Shown: piece by piece, positions 53,849 through 63,169 of the stretch
How the letters are laid out: each line of letters opens with the position of its first letter
Numbering within the stretch: position 1 is the first letter of the stretch
DNA from: Pomphorhynchus laevis
Taxonomy: Eukaryota > Acanthocephala > Palaeacanthocephala > Echinorhynchida > Pomphorhynchidae
Direction of reading: 5' to 3'
Length of the DNA: 64,000 bases
NCBI GenBank assembly: GCA_012934845.2
Contig: WNNJ02000588.1
Coordinates: 124,001-188,000, forward strand
The notes under the pieces: generated by a model
What the model saw: only the letters and a program-made list of their open reading frames with translations
Told to the model about the DNA's origin: nothing
Database searches by the model: none
Translations under genes and position numbers: made by a program

Positions 53849-54176
53849 TGAACATTTATATTTCTTTCAAATTTTCGTTGTATCGCTGCTATCCGACGCA
53901 AAGCTTATAATGTTTAATTTTGAACATTATGTTATTTCAGTTATTATGTGACATTTTCCTTAACTTAGTGTCTGCCAGTTTTTGTCGAAATTTATTGTCG
54001 TCGACTAGAATCGGGTCGGTATGTGCTGATCGATAATTAAAGTAGACAGTACGATTTTGATCTTTAGACATAAAATTATCATAAAATAAAACGTGAATGT
54101 TCGTAGCTACTGACAGAAATGCAATAGCTATTTATCAGCTATTAATGTAGCAATACATCAAATCAGTCGTAAAGCA

Positions 54177-54182
54177 TTTATT
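54177..54182 (-). terminator. WDR3 poly(A) signal AATAAA (minus strand)
   Basis: AATAAA in sense 49 bp past the WDR3 stop at 54,231. The two poly(A) signals are about 330 bp apart, so the genes converge tail to tail. Confidence 0.5.
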
Positions 54183-54230
54183 AAAATTTCATATACAACA
54201 ATTTCATAACGGAGTTACAACTAAATTATG

Positions 54231-54344
54231 TTAACGAATTCGCATTCCTTTTCTTTTTTTTCCTTTTGGCTTATCAGCCTTTAGTCGAAACTTGCTATTA
54301 TTCGTTAGCATTAACAGAGCGCTTTCGTTAAACTCAAGAACATT
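54231..54344 (-). CDS. WDR3: WDR3 exon l (terminal)
   Basis: After a 50-bp intron. Reads NVLEFNESALLMLTNNSKFR and a Lys/Arg-rich end with stop TAA, as in other WDR3 proteins. Confidence 0.93.
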   Translation of the reverse strand, partial: NVLEFNESALLMLTNNSKFRLKADKPKGKKRKGMRIR

Positions 54345-57300
54345 CTGAAATAAAATCATTTCAATATGGCAACTAACAGTGTGCATTAACAAACCGAAGC
54401 TGTATCCATCTTTTGTTTGAATAACTGCGAGATGCGTTTTAAATGCATTTTCATTGCTTCATTATTTATAATTTGATTTAGCCGCAATCTAAATTCACAA
54501 ACAAAACCAAATTTTATATTTAAATTCAAATTGTTTTTGTATTTTGTTTTTATCATTGATTTTCACATTTGTCATCAAGCCTGCATATTAAAAAGTAACT
54601 GATTTTGATCTTTTTTAAAAGGATAAAAGGATAAATATTTAATAATTTTTTATAAAAAATAAAATTTTTATAAAAAATTTTAATTAAATATTTATAAATT
54701 TTTATCATAAATAATTATTTATTATAATTTGATAAATTCTTTATAATTATATTCAAATTATTATACTAAATTCTTGTATTATAGTAAGCAAAAGGGATAA
54801 AATAACTTGAATACTGAATTTGAATCAATTTATTAATTAATTTAAGTTTTATCGCTCTAATAAGATCACATTAAAAAATGTTAATTCCCAAATTTCCTTT
54901 ATATTTTCACCTTAGATTATGATAACGTGATTACAGAGTAATACGACTAACAAATAAATTCACTTTTTAAAAATTCCGAATTTTCTTCCTTAAATTACAT
55001 GTTAACTTGAATACAAAGTAATTAAAAAGTAAAAAAATTATCTTTAAAAAATTATCATTCAACAGCTTACCTGACTAAAAACGCAACTATTTTTGCACAT
55101 AATTCAATATTTCGATCTCGTTCAAGGTTGTGTTCAACCACTGCGGTCAACGTTGGTAAAAGCTTAATGCTAATATGCACCAGAACGCTATATAAGTCAC
55201 TTTTTAAAAGAAATAATTTGTTAAGAATTATATTTATAAAGTAAAGCAAACCTAGCTTTAATACGTTTAAGACGCGTCATTAAAGCCTTAATGGATTCGT
55301 CGCTGAGCGGATTACCTTCCTGAAGTTAAACAAAATCATTAATAACTTAAAAATTTAATTCGGTGAAATGAATAGAGACAAAAAATGCATAATTACAAAA
55401 ATAAGTCAGCAAATAATAACATGTACAATCTCTATAAATAATCAACAAATTTTAATTAATACCATAATTAAAATTTAATTATTTTTATTTCAAAAATATA
55501 AATTTCAGATTCAAAAATTTCAAAGTTACAAGTTTCGGATTCACAAGATTCGGTGAGAGTATCTAGCCGAAAATAGTCTATACAAACATATTACAAACGC
55601 CCGAAAGACGTCCTGACAGTGCTTTGGAATGTTGCAATTGCAATAGACATGCTCAAAGTGCGAAAACTGCAAATGTGCTCATGCCGGACGAAAGGAATAG
55701 CATGTACGGTGGATGGATGTTGCAATAAGATAGATATACAAACATCGTCTGATGTAACAATTAAAACTGGAATTTCCGACTAATATATCCAAAAATGCTA
55801 TAGAAGGAACATACATTCAGAGGGTTCATGTGATGACATGGCTTTAAATATTTCGCAATCAGGCTTCAAAAATTTCATCATATATGGAAATTTTAAAAAC
55901 ATTTGATAATTGCATTAAATGGCTTTCAAATTTATCCATTCTTCCTCGTGGTAAAGCTGTCATTGAATTCGTCAAGATTATGACTGATCTTTATAGCGAA
56001 GCAGCGCAATCCGAAGACGACGCAAATCTTCTACTCATTATGAAAGCAACTGTATGCTAACAACTGTATGTATACAGTTGCTTTCAACTGTATGAAAGCA
56101 ACTGTATTGAGACAAAGGTGAATCTTTGGGCTAATGGCGATATAAAAGAGCTTTTTATTGAATGCAAAGTTATTCAGAACCGACTAACGGTTCAACTGAC
56201 GCTAGTTGGGTTCAACTACCCAACTGACGGGTAGTACATGCGGCATCAAATTCAATACACATCATTTGTAAAATTAGTCGAAAAATGGGAAGATGAGTCG
56301 AGTGATGCGTTTGCTGGAATCAGAAGGAAAAACATGCAGTGTAGATGATTGTTGTATCCGAATCCACGATATTATTGTGCTGCAGAAATTAGCGCAGCTA
56401 CATTTTGAAGCATCAACTTTTAACCCAGACTACTGCTAAAATCTAACATCTTAAATTGTCGAATACACCATCCTAGCATATTTTTATTTTTAGATTGACC
56501 ATGGCAAAATTAAAATAGCATCCGAACGTAAGAATAGCAGTTGCAGATCATCTGATCCCATTGGACAAACAATGAGGCATACGCTTAATAAGAATAAATG
56601 AAGTAAGTAGAAGGATCATAACGAAATCAACTTTAACAACAGTTACGCATATCGCCAAAATGTCGCGGGTAATTTCCAGTTTTGCGCAGGACAACGCTGC
56701 AGAGCCGAAATGTCGATACATTCACTTAAAGAACTGTTTGTTAACGCATTCAAAATATGGAACTCTACAGATCGATGCATACAATGCATTTAACTTGATA
56801 AACAGTCAGCTGGCTATTTTGAATATAAAACATGCTTGCCCGTCCTTAAATAAAATATTAAATAATTGCCAGCACAAGTCTCCTAAACTTTGTGCTGAAG
56901 AAGAAATGATTTTGCCACACGAAGGGTTTGCACAAGGCTATACACTGATGATGGCAACATTCGCTCAAGCCTCCTCTATTCCGCTCATTAAAGATTTATA
57001 GGCCTGGTCAAATATTGTGTTTAATAAATGGTATGCTGATGACGCCTGCTATGTTGGATTTAATGTTGGGCCAAGAAATTGGCCCAACATTAATTTTTTT
57101 TTGAAAATTTGTAACAACGAAAGTAAGCAACTCAATTAAAATGGTAAATCAACCATCTGAAATCTCACAAATTGACTATCAAATAGCCTATTTTTCTTTC
57201 ACATACTCAATTCAAAACAAGTGGACCATTTTAATGCGCACATGTCCGGTTGATCCTAAAGTCTATGTTGCTGAATCAATTAGGAATACTTTATTTTCCG

Positions 57301-60300
57301 AAATTAGTAGACAGGAAGTCATAAGTAAGGAATTCGTGGAAATTTATACATTACCAACAAAACACAGTTGCTTAGGCAAATCTTACCCAGAACTCGCAGA
57401 CAGAATACGAATATTTAGTAATATAAGTGTATTAACCACTTATTAAAGTATAAATTGAAAAACGTTTAGCGTGCGTACAAACGAGGGTCTCAAAAGTGAA
57501 AAAGATAGTATTGAAATGTGAAAAACGTCATTTGAGGTAAAATTAAAAAAGAATGGCAACATGTGCTTGATTTTGCGTCACACAAAGAATCATCGCCATG
57601 GTAGAGCTGTAGGCCTAGTCGTGCCAAGCACACCGTAAAATCAACACAAAAATGTCTCGATTCGATATGTAAAAATGGCAAATTGCCATCAAGAAATACT
57701 ATGCAAAGATGTGTATGGATAAGGTACAATGCATTAGTCATGCTTTGTCTTGTAGAAACGGTGGCGCGACAATAATAAGACAAACCATTAAACGCGATTT
57801 AATGGCAAAAGAACTGAACACTGTATGTTACGACGTATCAATTGAACCTCAATTACAAGAAATACCAAAAAAACTTTACGTTTAAAACAGTAACGATTTG
57901 TAAAGATGATCAATCTCGTTCTAATATTTCGTGCAGGGGATTGTTTGTTGAAAGCATGGTGCGAAAATTTTTGGATATTCGTGTGTACAAACATTCAGAA
58001 CCGTCTTACACTAACAAGAAACCTAAAGATTGTAACGAGTATCATCAAAGCTGTAAGTACTCAAAGTATGATAAAAGAATACTGGATACGTAATTTTAAA
58101 CTTTACGTTTAAAATAGTAACGATTTGTAAAGCAATTAATTTGACAAGCAATTAATTATTAATTGATTGATTATTAATCAATTAATACAATCAATTAATT
58201 AATATAATTATTTAAATTGAATCAGCATTTAATTATTTAAATTGAAATAATTAAATAACTATTTTTAGTAATTTAGTTATTTACTTTTTAGTTTATTATT
58301 TTTAAATTATTTAAATGAATTGCTTGTAGATTAAATTGGAAGAAGTTCTATGATGTGATTGATGATATAAAGTTATTTCACGCAAAAGAGGTTTATACAA
58401 AATCAATAAATGACGACAATCAATACAACAAAACTGATTAAGAGTGAAATTTATCGTATCGAAACAGCTAAATTCTAAAAATTGTTGAACTTTTTATGAA
58501 ATGAGTAATTCAAAATAACAAAATAAGTGTACTTACACTTTCCGACTCTTTCAACGATTCTAAAGAGTCAATTATTAAATCGGCCTAAAATCAAATTGTA
58601 TTGTTAAACCGTAATGTGACGAGATAATTTATAAAATGACATTTTTAATAAAAGTTTAATGTTCAATTAATTTAAAAAATAACATAAATTCAATTATTGT
58701 AAAATATAATTTCAATAAACACCGAAATAAATTTAGTTCAATATTTTGAATAAGTTCACCTTTATCTGTAAAATGACGCTTTCCATCATTTCGACCAATA
58801 CGACTCGGTAACAATTGACTTGAGAAACCGCTGTCACTAGAGCGACGACGCAAATAATTCCGTTCACCTCGCGGTGAAGTCTATGGCGAGATATGCTGCG
58901 TGGGCAGTCAAGGCCATTAATTTAATTAATTTAATTTTTAACATTAATTCAATTATTGTAAAATATAATTTAAATAAATACCGAAATAAATTTAGTTTAA
59001 CCTAATCCACTTTTATCTGTAACGTTTCTTTTAGGTAATGAAATTTTATTAAAATAAATCAATTCTGTATTTTGTCAAAAATAATAGCAAATGTATTAAA
59101 GCGACGATATCCTACCAATGTCAAACAGTTGGATGTTTTATATAATAGAAGGCTGGATTCGCCTTGCGGTTGTCCAGGAATGAGTACATCATCCTTCGAG
59201 CGTTGGCTTTCTGCTTCCAATAACGCATCACGCTCCTATTATTACTCAAAAACATAAATTTTGAAAGCTTAATTGTATTTTACTTTTTGCCTTTCTAATT
59301 GTGTAACGAGAATTTCTTCACTAAGATACCAACATCTAATTGTGCGATCAAGTGACGCACTCAGAATAAAATTTTTGGTGACCGCTACATCCACAACAGA
59401 TGCAAAGTGACCATCCTAAAATAGATTTAGCGTATTTATTGGTTAATAACAACTTACCTCAAGAGTCTGAATCCTTTCAAAACTATCAGCATCCCATCTC
59501 GAAACTTTATTGTCTTGAGAAGCGGCAACAAAATGATGCGAGAATGGTAAAAAATGTATGCTGTTTATTCTAAATTTTTGCGAATTAACATTTAAAAGCG
59601 ATGTTTCCTCATTATTTATATTTTATAAAATATAAGTTTTAAAATATTATAAAGAAATTTTATCCATTTTCAATAATGTTATACATTTCCAACGACATTC
59701 CAATAACCTCAATGTCCTTGGGAATTTGTTTTACTTAATTATTTGCTCTTTTATCTTTTATCATTTATTGTCTTTTCACTTCTGTTTTTTGCTCTGAGTC
59801 CTGCAAGAGTTTATTAAAATAACTTGTCAACAACATGTTACTATATCAAGTTGCATTTAGGATTTAGGTCGAGTTGAAAATTATAATTTAAGCAAAAGTA
59901 TTAATATTTCTAAAAAAATATAACCTAATCTAATAAGGCAATTAATACGCCCTAAAATTTATATTCTCACATATTTCGAACCTTTGTCCAAAATTGATGA
60001 TAGCTGTATATTTGTAAACGTGCCGATTTTTAATTAATTAGTAATTTATCATCTCTACAATCTAATCGTATAATTTATTAATAAATATATTAACAACATA
60101 TATTTAATAAAAAAACAAGCTGAAAATAGATTGTTTTCACTTAACACAAAACTTACACAATCGAACCGTCCAATCAAAAGTAATTGAATTATCTGATAAC
60201 CTTATTAAATCATTCAACGATAATATTTTCTGAAAATACTACTGACTTTGTATTAATTTATGCGATTATGTATGTTAAATTATTTAAATTAAAATCGACA

Positions 60301-61375
60301 CCTGCATAACTTAATAATGAATCACACTTACGAATTTTCGTGATACAATAAAGATTTGTGGCAATCTCCAAAACGTAATCCCCATATACGAATAGTACGA
60401 TCAGCGGATCCTGAAATAAGAAGTTCGTCGTCGAAGCTTATATCCAAACATTGAACTGGTGCGGTGTGTCCATAGAGAAGAAGATGAAGCTATTAATAAA
60501 AATAGTTACAAAACTATTTTAGTACAATAAAGCAGGTGAAATCATATTATTTTGCTTAATATTATTTCGAATATATCATTCGATTGTTCGAAATTCATAA
60601 AACAATCGAACATTCTACCAACAATAGTTTATAGATTTAAAAAATAAAACATTTTAGATTATAAATCTAATAAATATAAGATGTATGCATTAAACTTTAA
60701 AGATGTAACAAACCATTTACTCAAAAATTTAAATTAATTAAACTATTAATTTTGTTCCATTAAAAGGATTTTGAGATTAAATTTCCAAACTATCAACATA
60801 TGCATAGTAAGAAAAATAACTGCGGAAGCATTTCAAATCTATTTTTATAAGATAAGTTATCCATATTTTGTTACTATACTTATTTTCTTAGTATATAGAG
60901 AATACATATTTATATTATATATAGATTATATATAACCATAATCTTAGTTGAATTAATAATTAAAATTATAATCTTAAATGAGTTTATATAAGATAAGATA
61001 TGTCATAATAAATTATATAAGATTATATCATATATAAGATATGTTTTATATATCGGCGAACTGATGCAAATTTAAAAATAAACGATACCTTGAAGCTGTC
61101 AAAAAACAAAACTTTAATCGTGCAATCCAGCAGAGCACATGCAGCCAGTTCTCCATTGTGGCTAAATCATATTTTTTAAAGTAAACAAATAATTGAGCTA
61201 TTTACCTTATCACATTTGTAGTGCAACCATCCCCAACACTTTCAGTTCGATCTAATTCAAATAGTTGACTAAAACTTTAGGTAGAGCAAAAATATTTATC
61301 TATACATTACTTTTGATCTGATTTGAATGTCCAAAGATTAACGACACCATCGAGAGAGCAGGTTGAGAATCCGAT
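54231..61375 (-). CDS. WDR3: WDR3/UTP12, SSU processome WD40 protein, C-terminal half (12 exons visible)
   Basis: WDR3 (yeast Utp12/Dip2) is a nucleolar WD40 protein of the UTP-B complex for 18S rRNA processing. Exons in transcription order: 61375-61311, 61268-61206, 61161-61089, 60489-60332, 59569-59458, 59415-59284, 59235-59116, 58584-58537, 55319-55252, 55199-55071, 54488-54395, 54344-54231. Joined they give 391 codons and a stop with consistent phases. Diagnostic blocks: LYGHTAPVQCLDI, SGSADRTIRIWGLRFGDCHK, VSRWDADSFERIQTLE, the C-terminal Utp12 domain (LYSVLVHISIKLLPTLTAVV) and the basic end KGKKRKGMRIR. The first exon starts at an acceptor, so the 5' half lies beyond the window. Introns of 42-52 bp alternate with 0.5-3.2 kb ones. 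Confidence 0.94.
54395..54488 (-). CDS. WDR3: WDR3 exon k
   Basis: Reads LRLNQIINNEAMKMHLKRIS and LFKQKMDTAS; fits the Utp12 domain and restores phase 0 for the last exon. Confidence 0.9.
55071..55199 (-). CDS. WDR3: WDR3 exon j
   Basis: After a 52-bp intron. Reads DLYSVLVHISIKLLPTLTAV and RDRNIELCAKIVAFLV, the helical Utp12 domain. Confidence 0.93.
55252..55319 (-). CDS. WDR3: WDR3 exon i
   Basis: Reads GNPLSDESIKALMTRLKRIK, start of the Utp12 domain. It comes after the 3.2-kb intron that contains the RLE-7 relic. Confidence 0.88.
56041..56112. repeat. GAAAGCAACTGTAT direct and inverted copies in RLE-7
   Basis: GAAAGCAACTGTAT occurs twice directly (about 56,042 and 56,093) and once inverted (ATACAGTTGCTTTC near 56,072). 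A second cluster of TAGTTGGGT/ACCCAACT repeats lies at about 56,206-56,236. Confidence 0.75.
57060..57093. repeat. perfect 15-bp inverted repeat with 4-nt loop in RLE-7
   Basis: TTAATGTTGGGCCAA, GAAA, then the exact reverse complement, directly after the YADD box. The coding sequence here appears folded back on itself, as a local template switch would leave it. Confidence 0.9.
58096..58536. other. WDR3 intron, AT-rich remainder
   Basis: Dominated by AATTAATTGATTATTAATC-type low-complexity sequence (about 58,130-58,320); no gene. Confidence 0.5.
58537..58584 (-). CDS. WDR3: WDR3 exon h
   Basis: Reads ADLIIDSLESLKESES (16 codons), matching AERIMEAIELYREE of human WDR3; acceptor GATTTTAG, donor GTAAGT. 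Confidence 0.85.
58675..59025. repeat. duplicated ~90-bp block flanking a possible extra exon
   Basis: CAATTATTGTAAAATATAAT plus the following ~60 bp occurs at about 58,692-58,775 and 58,952-59,022. Between the copies, minus-strand 58,751-58,871 is open and reads GERNYLRRRSSDSGFSSQLL and PSRIGRNDGKRHFTDK, with an AG before it and GTGAAC after it. Its length (121 nt) does not fit the phases of the neighbouring WDR3 exons, so I left it out of the model. Confidence 0.5.
59116..59235 (-). CDS. WDR3: WDR3 exon g
   Basis: After a 48-bp intron. Reads ERDALLEAESQRSKDDVLIP and GQPQGES, matching the linker of other WDR3 proteins (PGETQGDS in human). Its last ~12 residues and the donor GTAGGA are less certain. 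Confidence 0.75.
59284..59415 (-). CDS. WDR3: WDR3 exon f
   Basis: After a 42-bp intron. Reads DGHFASVVDVAVTKNFILSA and SLDRTIRCWYLSEEILV, the last WD40 blade before the acidic linker. Confidence 0.92.
59458..59569 (-). CDS. WDR3: WDR3 exon e
   Basis: Acceptor AAAATTTAG. Reads INSIHFLPFSHHFVAASQDN and WDADSFERIQTLE; donor GTAAGT. Confidence 0.93.
59570..60331. other. WDR3 intron d/e
   Basis: AT-rich, nothing recognised. Confidence 0.5.
60332..60489 (-). CDS. WDR3: WDR3 exon d
   Basis: Reads LLLYGHTAPVQCLDISFDDE, then LISGSADRTIRIWGLRFGDC; this is the most diagnostic WD40 blade. Donor GTAAGT. Confidence 0.95.
60490..61088. other. WDR3 intron c/d
   Basis: AT-rich, nothing recognised. Confidence 0.5.
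61089..61161 (-). CDS. WDR3: WDR3 exon c
   Basis: After a 44-bp intron. Reads HNGELAACALLDCTIKVLFF, matching LAVSLLDCTVKVF of other WDR3 proteins. Confidence 0.9.
61206..61268 (-). CDS. WDR3: WDR3 exon b
   Basis: After a 42-bp intron (acceptor AGTTTTAG). Reads QLFELDRTESVGDGCTTNVI; donor GTAAAT, phase 2. Confidence 0.8.
61311..61375 (-). CDS. WDR3: WDR3 exon a (first visible)
   Basis: Follows TTTGTCTCTAG and reads IGFSTCSLDGVVNLWTFKSD, the end of a WD40 blade; donor GTAATG. Confidence 0.82.
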
Positions 61376-62629
61376 CTAGAGACAAATTTCAATTTAAAAA
61401 AACTGATAATAAATAAAAAACGTCGGATACTCATACAACGATTATTCAAAAGTGAACTGATAAATGTAGAATAGTTTAAACTTTATAATAATTTTATAAT
61501 ATTAAGTAAATGTGAAGCTAAATATTTCATATGCTAAAATTTAACCCCAAACTACAAGTAAGGTTTCGAAGTTGTACATAAACATAACTCAGGTTTCTAA
61601 GTCATGCTTGTGAGTTAAATTTCACAATTTATAAATGACAAAAGCCAATTTAGATAATTTAAATAATTTAAAAAATTATTAATTTCAATAATTTAAATAA
61701 TTCAAATAATTTAAAATAATTTTAAATAATTTTAAAAATTTAAATAATTTAAATATTTAAATATTTAGATAATTTAAATTGTTTACAAAATCAGATTTAG
61801 ATAATTTAATCTAAATAATTTGCTAAGATATCTAAGCATCAAAATATAAATCTAAAGTACAAATATAATATTATACAATTATAGTTTATTAAATGTTTAT
61901 AAAATTTAGCTAATTGCTAACTTAAGGCTATAGCTATCTAATAAAAAATAATAATTATATAATAAATATATATTAGGATATTATCAAATTATAATATAGA
62001 AAAATTATCACATCAGAAATATAATATTACTTTATTATATTATTCGGTAATTATTACAACAATATAGAATACAACAAAAGTTATGAACGAAACTAATTAT
62101 AACTAAATTAAATCAAATGTAATCAATTATATCATACAATAGTTATAAAAATTGAAAAGATACTCTAAATAAAAAAGTTATATATATTGAAATATAATAT
62201 ATATATACTTTAAATGATACATTAAATAAAAAAGTTATATATATTGAAATATTAAAATATATATTATATTATATTAAAATATATATTATATTAAAATATA
62301 ATATATATACTTTTTATATATAAAAGTATATTTTTAATATATATACTCTTCAATAATAAAAAATGTATATTATAAAACCAAATATTTATAGTAACGTAGA
62401 ATTTAACATTGCTATGTAATTTAACATATATGATATAAATATATACTATAACATATCTAGTTATTGTAATTATAACATTTATGATTATATATTTATAATT
62501 ATAATTACAATTATAGTATTATAAATTATAATTATAGCAGAATAATATAATACTGTAATATTATATAATTATGTAGTTATTATGAAAATGCTATTAATAA
62601 CATATAAAAACTTATTAAAACAAAAGTCA
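61376..62629. other. AT-rich upstream intron of WDR3 (probable)
   Basis: Extremely AT-rich with AATTTAAATAATT runs (61,680-61,800) and a TATATA-rich tandem block (AAAAAAGTTATATATATTGA repeated at about 62,171 and 62,228). No exon was recognised on the minus strand. Confidence 0.5.
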
Positions 62630-62760
62630 TGAGTTCGGATCCGATAAGCACCAGCGTATGGAGTAAACGGATAATAAGGATCGAGACGTGAAATACAGGT
62701 CAGGGTCAGCAGCTGATGAGACCAACCCAGGCTGATTAGTAGCGTCCGGCTGTATCATAA
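62630..62760 (+). ncRNA. SINE-like unit with B box and a decayed hammerhead-like core
   Basis: GAGTTCGGATCCG (62,631-62,643) resembles a tRNA B box. After it, CAGCTGATGAG (CTGATGAG at 62,713-62,720) and AGCGTCCGGCTGTATC (GTC at 62,744-62,746) are spaced like a type I hammerhead, and stem I can form (CAGCAG with CGGCTG, one mismatch). The conserved GAAA is replaced by GATTA (62,734-62,738), so this copy should not cleave. The layout recalls the schistosome Sm-alpha SINE-like ribozyme family, from memory. Confidence 0.45.
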
Positions 62761-63169
62761 ATAAGAACAATACCTGTAAGGACAATATCGTGTCACAATC
62801 AGAAGAATTTCAGCTCACAGATCCAATCAAGTTAAATTAAAATATTTATTTTTAATTATTTCAAAATACACAGACTCAGTTAAGTGATCCGACTTACTGA
62901 AATAGTGACTTTTTAAAACAATTTAAAATTAGTATATTATTTTATCTGTAAAAACATTTACGAATTATTGACTGTTTCTATTTCGCAATAAAAAATAGAT
63001 AATTGAAAATAGATACTCTTTATAAAAAATAGATAATTGAAACTTTAAATAGTTTATGAAGTAATACAAATTTGCAGAATATTATATTTCGTCGTTTTTG
63101 GTTACACTCAAATTCCAGTATTTTTTGTACTTGCATTATGTGTTTGTTTTTTCTTATTAGTTAAATTAA
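62761..63169. other. AT-rich spacer
   Basis: No gene. AAAAATAGATAATTGAAA occurs twice close together (about 62,991 and 63,024). Confidence 0.45.

Larger units (their letters stand above)
53676..54230. other. intergenic region between convergent NOA1 and WDR3
   Basis: Holds the 3' UTRs of both genes and the two poly(A) signals; no other gene. Confidence 0.6.
55530..58095 (+). pseudogene. RLE-type LINE, copy RLE-7, old and fragmented, antisense in a WDR3 intron
   Basis: Pieces in order: a Cys-rich stretch (about 55,665-55,735, CSCRTKGIACTVDGCCNK), an ATG near 55,884 opening MEILKTFDNCIKWLSNL and LYSEAAQSEDDANLLL (compare the RLE-4 N-terminus). Then GTLQIDAYNAFNLINSQLAI (56,757), EGFAQGYTLMMATFAQ, WYADDACYVG (57,030), YQIAYFSFTYSIQNKW, a knuckle remnant SHALSCRNGGA (57,737) and the nuclease part SNISCRGLFVESM and FLDIRVYKHSEPSYT. 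Many stops and frameshifts, so it is the oldest copy. It is the only one with sequence 5' of the RT ORF start. Confidence 0.8.

Noticed and set aside
58751-58871. Extra WDR3 exon between g and h
   Set aside because: The open segment has splice-like borders, but its 121 nt break the reading phase, while joining exons g and h directly keeps it.
60103-60330. Missing WDR3 exon within the d/e intron
   Set aside because: No WD40-like sequence with usable splice sites was found, and exons d and e already join in phase.
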